Notes: a model not told the origin generated them from the letters alone. DNA of 64,000 nt from Diphasiastrum complanatum (GCA_029204225.1 CM055099.1:41729359-41793358); one strand, 5' to 3'; counted from the first letter of the stretch, positions 12,739-24,118 are shown. Numbers and translations are program-made.

Positions 12739-13473
12739 CTATTGTTTTCCTGATTGTCGATCATTTGTCTTGAATTCGTCTGAACGATTTCCATTCTTCT
12801 TAGACGACTCCCTCTTAGACTTAAACTTCTTCGAAGATTTATTCTTCTGAGTAAATAGAGCTTTTTCTGAATCACCATTATCGTCATAGCATTCACGAGC
12901 TTCTACTTCCTCTTTGACTCCATCTATCGCCTTTTGAAGTGTCATAGACGAATCTTTCGCCAGTAAAGTTTGAGTTGTGTGGAATGACCTGGGTAGGGCT
13001 CGAAGAAAATAGCTAAGCTGTTTTTCCTTTGAGATTGCATTTTCGATGCCAGAATTCTGCAAAGAAATAAATAGATCCTTTATCTTTCGTACGAAAGTGG
13101 TCAGATCTTTGTCGTCCCATTGTAGGTAAGTGAATTGGTCTTCCAAGAACATGATTTGATTACGAGATCGAGTCTCATTCTCGGTTTGCAATTCTTCCCA
13201 CAATTCTTTCGCGTTCGAAGTTGATGAAAGATCTAGCATTATGTTGTCATTCATTGAAGACGCAATAATTGCTATAGCTTTGTCATTTTTCTCCCTCCAT
13301 TCACGAAGTTCTTTGCCAAGAGTAACTGGCTTCTCTTCTGTTGAATCTACCCATTGCCAAAGACCTTCGCCCTTCAATATGAGTGAAGTCTTTAACTTCC
13401 AGACTAAATAATTCGAACCTTCTGTATCCAAGATCGTACTGATCTTAGACTGAATGCTGCTGATCGAAGACAT
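12739..13473 (-). pseudogene. Copia gag (UBN2-type), ends at an in-frame TAG before the zinc knuckles
   Basis: 244 codons starting MSSISSIQSK. The body (LDTEGSNYLVWK, AKELWEELQ, FLRALPRSFHTTQTLL) is typical copia capsid of the UBN2/retrotran_gag family. The frame stops at TAG (12739-12741), but the same frame continues without a shift into the two CCHC knuckles. The stop therefore separates capsid from nucleocapsid. It could be a simple nonsense mutation or, less likely, a readthrough site. Confidence 0.9.
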
Positions 13474-13526
13474 CTTCTAATCTTCCGAATAAGCTCTAGA
13501 TGCGGCTGTTGATGGATGTGAGTAAA

Positions 13527-13538
13527 GCTCTGATACCA
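13527..13538 (-). other. Copia primer-binding site (initiator Met-tRNA)
   Basis: The minus strand reads TGGTATCAGAGC one base inside the 5' LTR, the exact complement of the plant initiator Met-tRNA 3' end. Confidence 0.9.
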
Positions 13539-13539
13539 C

Positions 13540-14089
13540 TGTAAGAAAAATACTAGGAATATCAGTGTCTTCAATCGTGTCTGATTTTGGTCTATGTACT
13601 AATAGAGCAGTTTCTACTTTGATTGAATAAAGCATGCAGAATTAGGAGATATATGCGTGACTGCGATAGACAATTTTAGATAATCAGAAACAACTGATAA
13701 AATCATTTGTTGTAAACTTTGATCAATCGAATTTTTATAATTCTGATTCAGATTCTTCAGTATACATCTCTTGTTGCCTTATTGTAATTTTTTACAATGA
13801 ATAAGTGCACATGTATTTATATTGTCACAGGATAGGTCTTTTGGCCTTCTTCCTTCTGTAACAGTCGATCTAACCATTAAGATGGTTGATATTCAACAAC
13901 GTTCTGTTTCCAGACTCGAAAGGTTATTGTTCGAGACAGTTTATTTGTCGAGTTCGAGTTTCGAGTTTGAACAAGAATAAAAATGTTTCGAGTTCGGTTT
14001 CGAATTCGAGTTCGAGTTTCTCAGCCTTTGTCAATTAGACTGTGCACTTTGTTGGTAGAACCGAGATTTGTTTGTTGAGGTGTTCTACA
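13540..14089 (-). repeat. Copia 5' LTR (right copy)
   Basis: 550 bp, TGTAAGAAAAATACTAGG to GTTCTACA in plus orientation. It is the partner of 8662-9278, shorter by two indels, with scattered substitutions. Confidence 0.92.
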
Positions 14090-14094
14090 TGATG
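14090..14094. repeat. Target-site duplication, right (TGATG)
   Basis: Matches 8657-8661 exactly. Confidence 0.85.
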
Positions 14095-14657
14095 TGCAAC
14101 TGTGCTCTAGGGGATGGGCAAGCTGCAGGAGGTGCAAATGGGCATAACATGGGCTACAAGAGATGCAGATGGGTGTAAACGGCTGGAGGGCCAGTGGAAG
14201 GCAGCACAAAGCAAACAGCTGGGGAAACTGGGAGGCAAGTCATGGAGAGTTAAAGTTAAAATTGAGAGAGTGAACGGCGGGAGAAAGGAGATGGCAGCGT
14301 ATATACATTGAGGCAGCAATGAGCAGAAAAGTGGATATCAGGAAAAGAGAGACAAAGCAGGAGCAGCAATTAAAGAGAAGGAAGTAAGGTGATTGAAGAC
14401 TAGAAGAAAATGACAAAGAAAATGATCTAGGGATCTTGGGAAAGTGCTCTTATACCATGTTATTAGCACACATCACATAACAAGGGAAGACAGTAACTTG
14501 ATCAAAAAGAATTCTCCTAGACAAAACACCATACAACCAACAAGGAACCAATCAAAAGCATTGTTTAGGGTCCCTTTGTAATGTGTTTCAAAACAGCCTT
14601 TTTGAAACAGGAAAACTTTTTTCAAACAGATACCTGAGCAAAAAAGTGGATTGTAAG
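14095..14657. other. Spacer without recognisable genes
   Basis: It contains a 65-codon open frame (14114-14311) rich in Lys and Gly that I do not recognise and regard as chance. No repeat structure was noted. Confidence 0.5.
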
Positions 14658-14660
<3 letters not shown>

Positions 14661-14696
<36 letters not shown>

Positions 14697-14760
14697 TATT
14701 AACGTCCATGATGCCAAAAAGCATATAAGACTGAATAGTACATCTCAAGTGTGTAGTAGC
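14661..14760 (-). repeat. (GA)n tract and adjoining dispersed retroposon-like tail
   Basis: An uninterrupted (GA)n run (14661-14693) adjoins sequence that, read on the minus strand, ends TTAATAAAGCTCTCTCTC, meaning an AATAAA signal running directly into (CT)n. The 60 bases next to it are about 75% identical to 21880-21945 (shared cores CATAAGAC/ATAAGAC and TACATCTCAAGT). This looks like the 3' end of a LINE/SINE family with a (CT)n tail. Confidence 0.45.
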
Positions 14761-14872
14761 CAGGGAGCATAGTAACTCCATAACAATGAAAAGAAAAAAG
14801 AGCATAATCTGGAATACATGTGAAATACATAATACATAATAACTGTCCCTGAGTGAGCTGCATCAGGGAAAA

Positions 14873-15398
14873 TGTTACGTACCCATAAGGGTACGCAACA
14901 GGAAACCTGAGGCGACGGTCTCAGTAATGGGACGGAACGCTGATTTGGAGCTATAGGTCTTTTGGGTGCCACGTGTCAATGTCTCACTGGCACGCGGTGA
15001 CTCCTTGTTATGGACCCACGTCAGTGTGCACAACTGCCGCATGTCGTTGGTCATGCGTGACTCCTATGGAAGGAGATGACCCGCCTGGACTATGTATATA
15101 GAGGTGGATCTCCATGAGCTTGGCATTCATTCTCTCCTGGAGAATGAAGAGCTCTTCCACTGGTGGTCAGGTCAGGATGAGTATCTAGGCCTCAGGATGT
15201 AGGTAGGCGAGGGTCGAGGGTAAGGCATAGTGGTATGGGACACCATGGCTTACATGAGATCCGAGCTAGCTTGATGGTGGTCTGTAGCTCCAGTGCATGG
15301 GAGTGAGGTGGCAGTACCTCTATGGTTGGGTGGTAACGTAACGTTCGTCACCTGTTTGTGATTTAGCAATGACCGGCACGACGATGGGAATTCTAACA
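14873..15398 (+). repeat. Gypsy 5' LTR with TATA box
   Basis: 526 bp from TGTTACGTACCC to TTCTAACA, ending two bases before the PBS. A TATA-like stretch TATGTATATAGAGG at 15091-15104 is well placed to start transcription in the LTR. The first 25 bases contain a small GTACCC/GGGTAC inverted repeat. The start is set by the TG and the LTR length; there is no partner LTR to confirm it. Confidence 0.7.
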
Positions 15399-15400
15399 TG

Positions 15401-15414
15401 TGGTATCAGAGCCA
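15401..15414 (+). other. Gypsy primer-binding site (initiator Met-tRNA)
   Basis: TGGTATCAGAGCCA lies two bases after the LTR end, a full match to the usual initiator Met-tRNA primer site. Confidence 0.92.
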
Positions 15415-16861
15415 CTGATCATTGTGAATAAGGTGCAATCGCTCTAACTTACGTTTTGGGTTGGTTTAAGCTTTTAGCTAATGTCTTTGAAGGCTTAGTT
15501 GATTTCGTTGAATCGATCTGAACAACTTTGCTTTTTGGTTCGTCTCAATCCGAGGTCGTTTTGATTGAAAACGAACCACCTTTGCTAGCTATGGTGGTAG
15601 TAGTCGGTTTTTTTGAAATTTTACGGTTTTAAAAAACTTCAAAAGCCGATTTCGTTTTCTGGCCTTATTTTGGGACTTGGAAATTGAAAAAAATTTTGCA
15701 TTTAGAGTTTTCGCCTAATGCAAAAAAAAAATTTGAAAAAAAAAAAAAAATTCGCCGGGCACCTGCGCGCCAGCGCGCGCAGATCTGTACGGCCGACTTT
15801 CAGATTTTGGGCCTGGTGCTCAGCGGCTGCAGCTGCAGGGAGCCACAGACAGCAGCATATTGCTGTGGGGAGAAGCCATGAATCATAGGTACTTTTCACA
15901 AAGTGCTAAGTACTTTTCACAAAGTAATAATGATGTGATGTTGCAAAAAGTTTTAGACTTTAGTCAAAACAAAGCTTTTCAAGAAACGAAAAGCAAACTG
16001 TCTGCTCAAAGTTTTGTAACCTTTTAAAGCCTTGACTTTGTAAGCTTGAAACTAATAAATATGATTAAACTATTATATACTTTACAAGTACATGTTAAAT
16101 CTATAACCTAAGTTTTCAAAGTTTGTTTCAAAAGTTTTAAAAGAGAACTTGTTTAAAAGTTAATTTTGCAAACTTTCAAAGACATAAAGCTATTGTTGAA
16201 CCATGGCTTGGTTATGAAAATTATTAAAGAAGTGGGGGAAAATAAAATAAAAGTACACAGCTATACTTGCAGCCTGTACTTGCTGCAAGTACAGACCTGT
16301 GTGCCCTTCTTCTTATCTTTTTTAGCCTCTTTCTTGGGCTTAATCCACCTCCTTGTAATCTTCCACCTGCACACACACAAAAAAAAATGGCAAATCCTTC
16401 ATCCTTTTCACTTTTGGGGAGGAAATTTGAAGTTTTTTCCTCCACCTCCTCCTCCTAAGTCTAAGGACAAGCCTTAGAGGAGATTTAGGTGTGTTTTTGG
16501 GCCATAAGGCCATGAGGTCAACGTGGTGACCCAAAAGGTGGGTGGGGACGTGACCCAAGTGACCCTTGGGTGAGGTGGCGTAGGGAGGGTGGTGACCATG
16601 TGATTTGAGGGTAGGTGAACCCCATAAGGGGATGCCACTTGTTTTTGGGACTCATGTGCTTGCTAGGTGGCGACCATAAGGCCCGCCACCCAGCAAGGCT
16701 TTTTAGGAAGGAAAAGGTGTGGGATGGGGGTAAAGGCTCCATTTCCTTCATTGAGGAGCTTAGTTGTGGCCTAGTCTCCTTGAGTAGATCTCTCAAGCTC
16801 TCTAAGCCACTTTGTTGCGAAGCCCTTGCAGTTTTTCCTTTGTTTCCTTCCTTAGAGCGCT
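15415..16861 (+). other. Gypsy untranslated leader
   Basis: 1.45 kb between PBS and gag with no convincing open frame. It is T/A-rich with homopolymer runs near 15720-15750, plus a GC-rich hairpin-prone stretch near 15755-15790. Long leaders of this kind occur in plant gypsy elements. Confidence 0.6.
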
Positions 16862-17878
16862 ATGGACCCTGTTATGCCCTCGGGTGAAGGACCGTCTTCA
16901 CCACCTCCTCCTCCTGATGTAGACACTAACCAGCTTGTGCAGGCCCTAAATCTGCTGCAAAACCAAATTTTAGAAATGCAGGCCAAACATGCCGCGGCCA
17001 AGCAAGAGTGGCGTTCTTCGACGGACTCGCGGTCCGTTGGCGTGTATCCAATGTTTAATCCGGAATTCTTTTTGGGTGAAAAGAAAGACCGGCTTCTTGA
17101 TGTGGTATTGTCATGGCTAGATCGGTGGAATAGTCATTTTTCCATGCATGATGCGCCTGATAGTACGAAGATCGCCTCTGCTCTCATGTTTTTACGCGAA
17201 AAGGCGTTTACATGGTGGCAGGATCTGAAGGAGAGGGCTACTGCCCCTTCTACATGGGATGCCTTTGAAGAAGCCTTTAAAACGGCTTTTCTTCCGGTGT
17301 TGGATGATTTTGAGCATTGGCGGCGTTTCGCCACCGTGCAGATGGGTACTAGGCCATTAGATGCCTATATCCAGGAATTCCAGGAAAATTTGCCCCGATT
17401 CGCCTCGCGAATCGATCCTATCCTGTTGAAGTTACATTTTATCTTGGGGCTTCCAAAAGAATTTCAGCTAGAAGTGCGGTGTAACCAACCGCAGACAATC
17501 GAAGATGCGGTTTGCTTTGCGAAAATCTTCGATGACGCCCATTTTGCCTCTCGCAAAGAGCAAACTTTGCCCAAGGCTAAGCAGAAAGAAAAGAAAATTT
17601 TCAAGAAGCAGGCCAGAGACAAAAAGGCGGACACCGGTTCCCAAGGCGGAAAAAAGCGCGTCAAATTGGATAGCGCAGAATACGACAAGGCGAAGGGGCA
17701 TCTTTCAAAGGATTGCCCAAAAAAAAAGCAAAAGAAATCAGGCGGGCAACCTAAATCTTTTAAGCGCCAGGTAATTCTTGTATTTCTTTTGTTGATTTAT
17801 CCTTTAAGGATGGCACTAGTTGCAAGAATTGTTGTTTTAATACAGCTGTTTTTGGCCCCCACGATCTCATTCGTATGA
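16862..17878 (+). pseudogene. Gypsy gag (retrotrans_gag), degraded nucleocapsid
   Basis: 338 codons. The capsid is clear: FNPEFFLGEKKD, VVLSWLDRWNSHF, FLREKAFTWWQDL and FATVQMGTRPLDAYIQEFQ are characteristic of the retrotrans_gag family. The Lys-rich region that follows should hold a CCHC knuckle. Only its second half (GHLSKDC, near 17695-17720) remains, and the first two cysteines are missing. The frame then leaves the polyprotein and ends at 17878, so gag and protease are in different frames in this copy. Confidence 0.85.
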
Positions 17879-18143
17879 ATGGAATCGTAGGACGCCAAGC
17901 TATGACTGTACTTTTCGATGATGGTTCCACACATAACTTCATAAATGAACTGGGGCAGAAGCTCAGGGCGGCTACCGCGCCAAGTAATCACTTGTACGTG
18001 GTGAAAATGGCGTCGGGGGAAGATCGACAAGCTTGGGATCAACTTGTTCCTCAGCCGCCGCTTCAAATCCAAGATTATGTTGAACCGCTATATTTTCATA
18101 TTATGAATTTAGATAGCGTAGACATAATCTTAGGAAAAGAATG
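17875..18143 (+). pseudogene. Gypsy aspartic protease segment
   Basis: MNGIVGRQAMTVLFDDGSTHNFIN contains the retropepsin active-site region (here FDDGSTHNF) and SVDIILGKE, the usual second landmark. A TGA ends the frame right after GKE where a tryptophan codon (TGG) is the common residue, so this is probably a one-base nonsense mutation. Confidence 0.75.
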
Positions 18144-18378
18144 ATTTTATTCTAAAACGAGTCTTTAAGAAAGGATTATGTGTCGCATAGTATTTTCATA
18201 AGGGCTCGTTGGTTGAGCTAAAAGGCGATGTAAATAGGCCTTTTGATCCTTTGGTTTCTGCTTTAGAAGTTGTAGAATATTTGAAAGATTCTGGTAATAA
18301 AGTTTATCTTTGTTTTTTAAAAGATGAAATTTATGTGGATGACCATGCAGTCCAAAGTCTAAATATTGATTATCGCAT

Positions 18379-20157
18379 TTGCCTTTGAATGTGCCTATAA
18401 ATAATCCCTTAAGTGTTAATTCACCTGAAGGAATAATATTCAACAAACTCAAGCAAGAGTATAGCGATGTTTTTCCTGATAAACTCCCTAATGGCCTACC
18501 TCCCCAAAGGAGTGTTGACCATCAAATAGAGTTGCTTCCTGGAAGCCAACCTGTTTCTCTTTTTCCATATAGGGTTAGCATCAAGGAAGAGGATGAAATT
18601 TCTAAGCAGTTACAAGAACTCCTTAGGATGGGCCATATTCAGCCTAGTAAGTCCCCTTGGGGAGCACCAATCCTTTTAGTTAGTAAAAAGGATGGCGGAC
18701 ACGTTTGTGTGGTGACTTTAAAAAGTTGAATAATTTAACCATCAAGAACAGATCCCTTACCTAGGATGGATGATCTTATGGATCGTCTGAATGGAGCTAA
18801 GTATTTCTCCAAGATTGATCTTAGATCAGGTTACCATTTGATAAGGATTAGGAACGAAGATGTTCCTAAGACTGGATTTCGATCCAGGTATGGCCATTAT
18901 GAGGTTTTAGTGTTACCTTTTGGACTCATGAATGCGCCTGCCACTTTTCAGCAGATGATGAACGATATTCTTCGTCTATATCTAAGAAAGTTTGTAGTGG
19001 TGTATTTGGACGACATATTAATTTATAGTCGGACCCTTGAGGAGCATGAAGAGCATCTTCGTATTGTCTTGGATCTTCTAAGGCAAGAAAAGCTCTATGC
19101 TAAGGAGTCGAAATGTGAGTTCTTCCAGACTAAACTCAAATACATGGGCCATGCCATATCGGACAAAGGTCTTGAAATCGATTATGACAAAGTCCGTAAG
19201 GTTCGAGAATGGCCGAGACCTCTGACAATTCGTGATGTGAAATCCTTTTTGGGCTTCACAGGATTCTTTCACAGATTCATTTTGGACTATGCCTTAATAG
19301 CATTGCCCTTGACGAACGTTCTTAAGGGGGTGAAGAAAAAATGTAGTCGCAGAAAAAGAACACTGATAACATGGATTGATGAAATGAATGAGAGTTTTGA
19401 AACTCTCATGCACTGTGTTTCTACGGCTCCAATTTTACACATTGTCGATCCTAACCGGCCCTTTGTGGTTGATACGGATGCTAGCGACTTTGTTGTTGGA
19501 GCGGTCCTTTATCAGGACGGTAGACCAGTTGCTTTTGAAAGCAAGAAGTTGGATCCTGCTCAAACTAGGTATTCTACCTATGAGAAGGAGCTTTTTGCAA
19601 TCATTCACGCATTAAAAATCTGGAGGCATTATCTTTATGGTGCCAGATTTACGGTAATGACTGATCACCAATCCCTTCAGTATATTTGTGATGCCAAGGA
19701 CCTTCGTGGCCGTAAGGCTAGATGGTCGGAACTCATTCAAGAGTTTGTGTTCGACATTAAGTATCGTAAAGGTACGTCAAACTGTGTTGCCGATGCCTTG
19801 AGTCGGATTAGAGAGATTAATCAGTTATGCTTTGCTGAGATCCAATCTGATTTGTATCTACTACGGGATCTTTGTCAAACCGATAGGTTTTCTGGTCGCA
19901 TCTGGCTAGATGTCCTGACGGGAAATTCTAGATCTAGTGATGACCTTGGGATGCAGGATCCCAAGCAATCCCGTAATGATAATATACTTGAAGACTATTC
20001 CATAAGGAATGGCCTGCTTTTCCGAAAGGGAAAGATTTGTGTGCCGGATAGGGAGGACTTGCGGGCCCAAATCCTGCAGCAAAATCATGACAACCCTTGT
20101 GCTGGTCACCCAGGCATACAGAGGACACTTGACCTTGTTAGGCAGAATTTCTTCTAG
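18379..20157 (+). pseudogene. Gypsy reverse transcriptase, RNase H and integrase zinc domain
   Basis: The frame to 18729 gives the RT N-terminus (DHQIELLPGSQPVS, SPWGAPILLVSKKDGG). After a frameshift near 18730 the frame 18766-20157 gives KIDLRSGYH, the catalytic YLDDILIYS (about 19005), FLGFTGFFHRF, the RNase H motifs VDTDASDF and TDHQSLQY, and the integrase HHCC start (GHPGIQRTLDLVR). It stops at TAG (20155-20157), where the family has tryptophan. This is a standard gypsy pol with at least two disabling changes. Confidence 0.9.
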
Positions 20158-20412
20158 CCTAAGATGAAAGGTCATGTGGAGGCATATGTTCAAAGTTGTG
20201 AACAATGCCAACAAAACAAAGCAGAAAGACTCAAAGTTGCAGGTCTTTTACATCCCTTGGAAATTCCCAATAAGAAATGGGAAAATATTTCAATGGATTT
20301 TGTGGTTGGACTCCCTAAAACCTTGAGTGATCACGATGACATTTGGGTGGTGGTTGACAGGCTAACCAAGATGGCGCAATTTATACCAACTAAATTAACT
20401 GTCAAGGCAACT
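20158..20412 (+). pseudogene. Gypsy integrase core, truncated
   Basis: Continues in the same frame after the TAG: CEQCQQNKAERLKVAGLL completes the zinc domain, and WENISMDFVVGLP and VVDRLTKMAQFIPTK are the start of the catalytic core. Family resemblance is lost after about 20410, where the sequence becomes antisense LINE. Confidence 0.85.
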
Positions 20413-21850
20413 CATCTATATATAAACCAAAGAGTGTGGGTGAAAGAGAGCATCCATGTTTCACCCCAATAGTACTCCATACTGGATCAGAAATGCCTGA
20501 GGGACCTCTAAAACAACCCCAAACTCTCTCATATAGTGCCATCACTACCAAGATAGTGTCTGTGGAGAAATTGAGATCTCTAAGCCTCTGAATGAGCAAA
20601 TGACGTGGAACAGACTCAAAGGCTTTCCGAAAATCCACAAAGCAACAGTAGACTCGCTCTCGTCTATGTTTGGCCTGCTCGATGATAGATTTGAGAGTGA
20701 GGAAATGGTCAGCGGTGTGCCCGGAAGCCAGCCTGACCCAATGCATGTAGTCGTCTAGATTTTGCCTCTGTACTCACTGCTGACTGTAAGATAGTGCCAT
20801 AAAGCTTGGTGATAATATGCCCAATCATGATAGTGCGGTAATTAGGGTTTCATGGGATCACCACTCTTAAGGACAGGATGGATGATATTTGTGCACCAAG
20901 TAGAGGGGAATCCATGGATGACGGATTGGTTGAGGAGAGTGGATAGCACAAGAGCAAGAGTGTTAGGAGCATGAAGGAGGTCGGATTCCACTTCGATGTC
21001 ACAAGCACGATGTGTTCTTAGCTTATGGATGGCGGTAAGAACCATCTCAGCTTTGAAGAATGAGAACTCGGAGGGACAAGGAGAAATAACAATGGGTGTA
21101 TCAGTGGGTAGGGTATATAAAGTTGTGGCATAGTCAGTCCAAACCTAGAGATCAGTTAAGGAGGGAATTGGAGCACGAGGGATAAAGGCCCGCCAAAAGG
21201 CACCCGTAGAAGAGCTGGAAAGGAAGGAAATGAGCTTTTTCCCTTCATTGTATTATAAGTATGCTTTTTATTGCGGAGGGCATGATGGTACATACGTAGG
21301 ATGTCAAGAAGGAGAGAAGGTGATTGACATTGGAGAACCTGTTGATGAAGAGAAGTGCAATCAGCATCATACCAGGGTTGTTTAGGAGCACGGGTTTTGT
21401 GTACGTGGGAATGAGGTCGAGGGCGATAAGAAGGAAAGGCAAGTGTGGCCGCTGTGTGAAGGGCCATGGTGAGAAAGGTAGCCTGAGTCTCCAATGTACT
21501 GTTGTTAGGGAAATGGTGGAGCAAGGCCATGAGGGATTCCTGGTATAGAGGAAAGAAATTGGGGTCAAAACAATATATGGGTGCACGATTAGGAGTATCA
21601 GGGGTAGGAGGTAGAGTGGGTGATGCAATATGTCCAAGGCAAAAGGACAGGCGTGAATGATCTGATAAAGTGGTAGGGGAGATAGAGAAGTCCGAGATAA
21701 GAGGGATGAGAGATGGTGATCCCATGAGATAATCACCACACTATGACCGCCGCTATGAGGATGACATGTGAAAGTACCAGAGTTAGGCCAGCAAGTGAGG
21801 CCATTAAAAATGGCTAACTCATGAGCTGCTCCAGATGAAGTAAATACTCA
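20408..21850 (-). pseudogene. LINE fragment: endonuclease end and reverse transcriptase start
   Basis: Minus-strand, non-LTR type. The upstream part (about 21840-21156) shows FNGLTCWPNSGTFTCHPHS and SDHSRLSF, the C-terminal part of an APE-type endonuclease. About 21045-20842 gives SVIHGFPSTWCTNIIHPV. The RT portion has CFVDFRKAFESVPR and GVKHGCSLSPTLFGLYIDEL (20746-20408). At least three frameshifts are visible (near 21735, 20860 and 20720). The fragment lacks the YxDD part and the 3' end, and the 5' part of the endonuclease is also missing. Confidence 0.85.
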
Positions 21851-21879
21851 CCATATGTCGTGACTGGACCTTTACTTAT

Positions 21880-21945
21880 GTCTTTCGATGGCAAAAGGCA
21901 CATAAGACCAAATAAGTACATCTCAAGTATGATAAATTCTAAAGA
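21880..21945 (-). repeat. Dispersed repeat, second copy of 14694-14760
   Basis: It shares about three quarters of its bases with the tail next to the (GA)n at 14661, including the block TACATCTCAAGT. Here no (GA)n adjoins it. It is probably another copy of the same retroposon 3' end. Confidence 0.4.
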
Positions 21946-22713
21946 GGAGAATATAAATGTCTCCAAAAGCAAATAACTAATAGATCAAAAGACTAAACTA
22001 GCAAAAACTACAGTGTAACTAGATTTGTACAACAACAAAACATAGCTACATAATAGATATCATATCACAATGGACCCTTGCTGAAAAAAGGTACCCCTAC
22101 CTATAGCCAGTGGGGTGAAACTCTGAATTTTCCTACTGCAATCCAACGGCTATGCGAGAATCCAAGGTCTAGGTAGGCAGGAAGTGCAGGAAGACCGACC
22201 AAATCTAGATCCAAAAAGTGTGTTCAGTAGAAGTCCAATTTGACCCCCAGTGAGCCATTTAAATATGCCAAGCATATGCTACATAGCCCAATAGCCTAGA
22301 AACGTATGGAAACCAGGACGACGGATAGCCCTGCTCAAAGGGTGCTCTAGAAGAATTTTCAGGCAAGGATATCTACCAGTATCTATCGCACTATGGTTTT
22401 AGGTCTGATTCAAATCAACTTGATTTGACTGGTTCAAACTTCAAACCGCCCATCTAAAAACTGAATCGGCCGAATCGGTCAAGTTGCAAACTTTTTTGGT
22501 TTTAACAAGGATGAATTTAGGATCTATATTCTACAAATTAGGTTGTATACATAGTACATGCTACCTACACTATAGATTAAGCATTGAAGTAATGTTTCAT
22601 GTCTGATTCATGATTCATCGGATATCCAGTTCTAAAAAATTTGAATCACCGATTTGGAAACCGAACTCTAGAGCTAAGAGGATGAGTCTTAGTTATACAA
22701 CTAGCTGCTAGGG

Positions 22714-22715
<2 letters not shown>
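21946..22715. other. Spacer without recognisable genes
   Basis: Nothing gene-like is visible on either strand. Confidence 0.5.

Positions 22716-22777
<62 letters not shown>
22716..22777. repeat. (GA)n microsatellite
   Basis: About 30 uninterrupted GA units preceded by GGGGGG. Confidence 0.95.
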
Positions 22778-22778
<1 letters not shown>

Positions 22779-23789
22779 CAAACTCCAGAGAATTTGTCAT
22801 TGATATTAGATAAGTACTTGTCTCTTGGTAGCTTTGAACATTCAACAACATCGGTAGAATCATAGATGAGATTTACGCTAATCACAATTCACTAATGTCG
22901 ATGTTGAGTCTTGACATTGGACAAGTGCACCAGTGGACTTCACTAACTTTAAAGATTTCCACACTTGATAATTTTGTCTACTTTTCTTCGAGTCTCTAGA
23001 GACATATAACTTCTTCAATCTTGAGCAACTTTGTTGTTTCAACTTCAACTTTCATTATTCATAGAGGCCTCAGTGTTCAGTTTTTTATTCTCAAATATTA
23101 AGGTATCATGCACAATGCAAAATGCATATCGTAGAGTCTAGACTGTAGTCTGTAGTGGATGTGGATCCAATTGAGACTCCATATTGCATTATTACATTGT
23201 AGAATTTAGCATAATGTATTGTACATTAAGCGTTTAAGATTGAAGACTTTTGACTCAGGTAACCAATCAAGAACTCAAATTCATAGTTCATTGAACATTC
23301 TAAATTCTAGATTTGATTCAAGTTTCAAGTTTCAAGTTTCAACTGTGACTCTTGAGTCTCGACTCTAAACTCTGTGACATTGTCAACATTCAAGTTTCAT
23401 CAAATTATAATGTATATAATTTATGAATCACAATACAGACTTACAATGCTAAGTGAAGTCAGTGGACATTGGACATAGACATTGACCGATGACAATGCAG
23501 ATTGCAGTGTGCACATGCCACATACAAACTTGAATTGAAATGCCAACATCAGGATTCTAGATTCATCATTCATGGCAATAAATTACTAAAGATAGATCAT
23601 GAATCGTGATTCATTGAACGAACATCATCCAAAATCCAAATTCCAATATGAGATAAAATGTATCATGTATAATCATAATAGGTTCCAAGATAGCATAATC
23701 AATGTCATACATAGCCTCATGGCTCCAGCCTCATATGAATCTATCATCCAATATATATGCATGCAATGCGGCGCACATGCTCCTAGTCT
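22778..23789. other. AT-rich spacer without recognisable genes
   Basis: It contains many short CAAGTTTCAAGTTTCAA-type low-complexity runs (for example 23319-23341) and no open frame of note. Confidence 0.5.
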
Positions 23790-24101
23790 CTAGAGCTCAT
23801 AACCGCCTGGACCTCGTCGCCCTTGGGAGTGTCTCCTATACAATGGGGACCTCTGACTCCTCACAATCATCCTCTCCTCATCTGAGTCAGAGGACTCTTT
23901 ATTACCCTCCTCTGTGTAACCACCTGAAGACTCTGAAATCTCCTCTGAATCATCAACACTAGGCCCCTCATCAACTACTGCAAGAGACCGTCGAGGAGGA
24001 TGAGAGCTCAAAGCCTCTGCCAACTGCGTCCTGATCCTACGTGAAGCCCCTCGACTACACAATACACATAAGGAATTGGGATTAGAATTGATAATTTTCA
24101 A
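23790..24101 (-). other. Open frame of unknown function, Ser/Glu-rich
   Basis: 103 codons. The middle (DDSEEISESSGGYTEEG) is acidic and the C-terminus is basic (RRHSQGRRGPGG). I do not recognise a domain. Similar acidic tails end some hAT transposases, including the one at 36.8-41 kb, so it may be a remnant of such a tail on the minus strand, but chance coding is equally possible. Confidence 0.2.
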
Positions 24102-24118
24102 ACTACAGCTTACAACTT

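Larger units (their letters stand above)
8662..14089 (-). mobile_element. Ty1/copia LTR retrotransposon, structurally complete, coding capacity decayed
   Basis: A 5428-bp minus-strand element. In transcriptional order it has a 5' LTR (13540-14089), PBS, gag with zinc knuckles, aspartic protease, integrase, reverse transcriptase and RNase H (the copia order, integrase before RT), a polypurine tract and a 3' LTR (8662-9278). Five-base target duplications TGATG flank it at 8657-8661 and 14090-14094, showing a single insertion that has kept its ends. The reading frame carries several in-frame stops and two frameshifts, so it cannot make a full polyprotein. Confidence 0.95.
14873..20412 (+). mobile_element. 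Ty3/gypsy LTR retrotransposon, 3' part missing
   Basis: Plus-strand element with 5' LTR, PBS, gag, protease, RT, RNase H and the start of integrase (gypsy order, RT before integrase). It is cut inside the integrase core at about 20410, where a minus-strand LINE fragment begins. No 3' LTR was found in the window. The coding region contains stops and frameshifts. Confidence 0.92.

Noticed and set aside
16166-16477. 103-codon frame in the gypsy leader
   Set aside because: It is a low-complexity Pro/Lys/Leu translation with no family resemblance.
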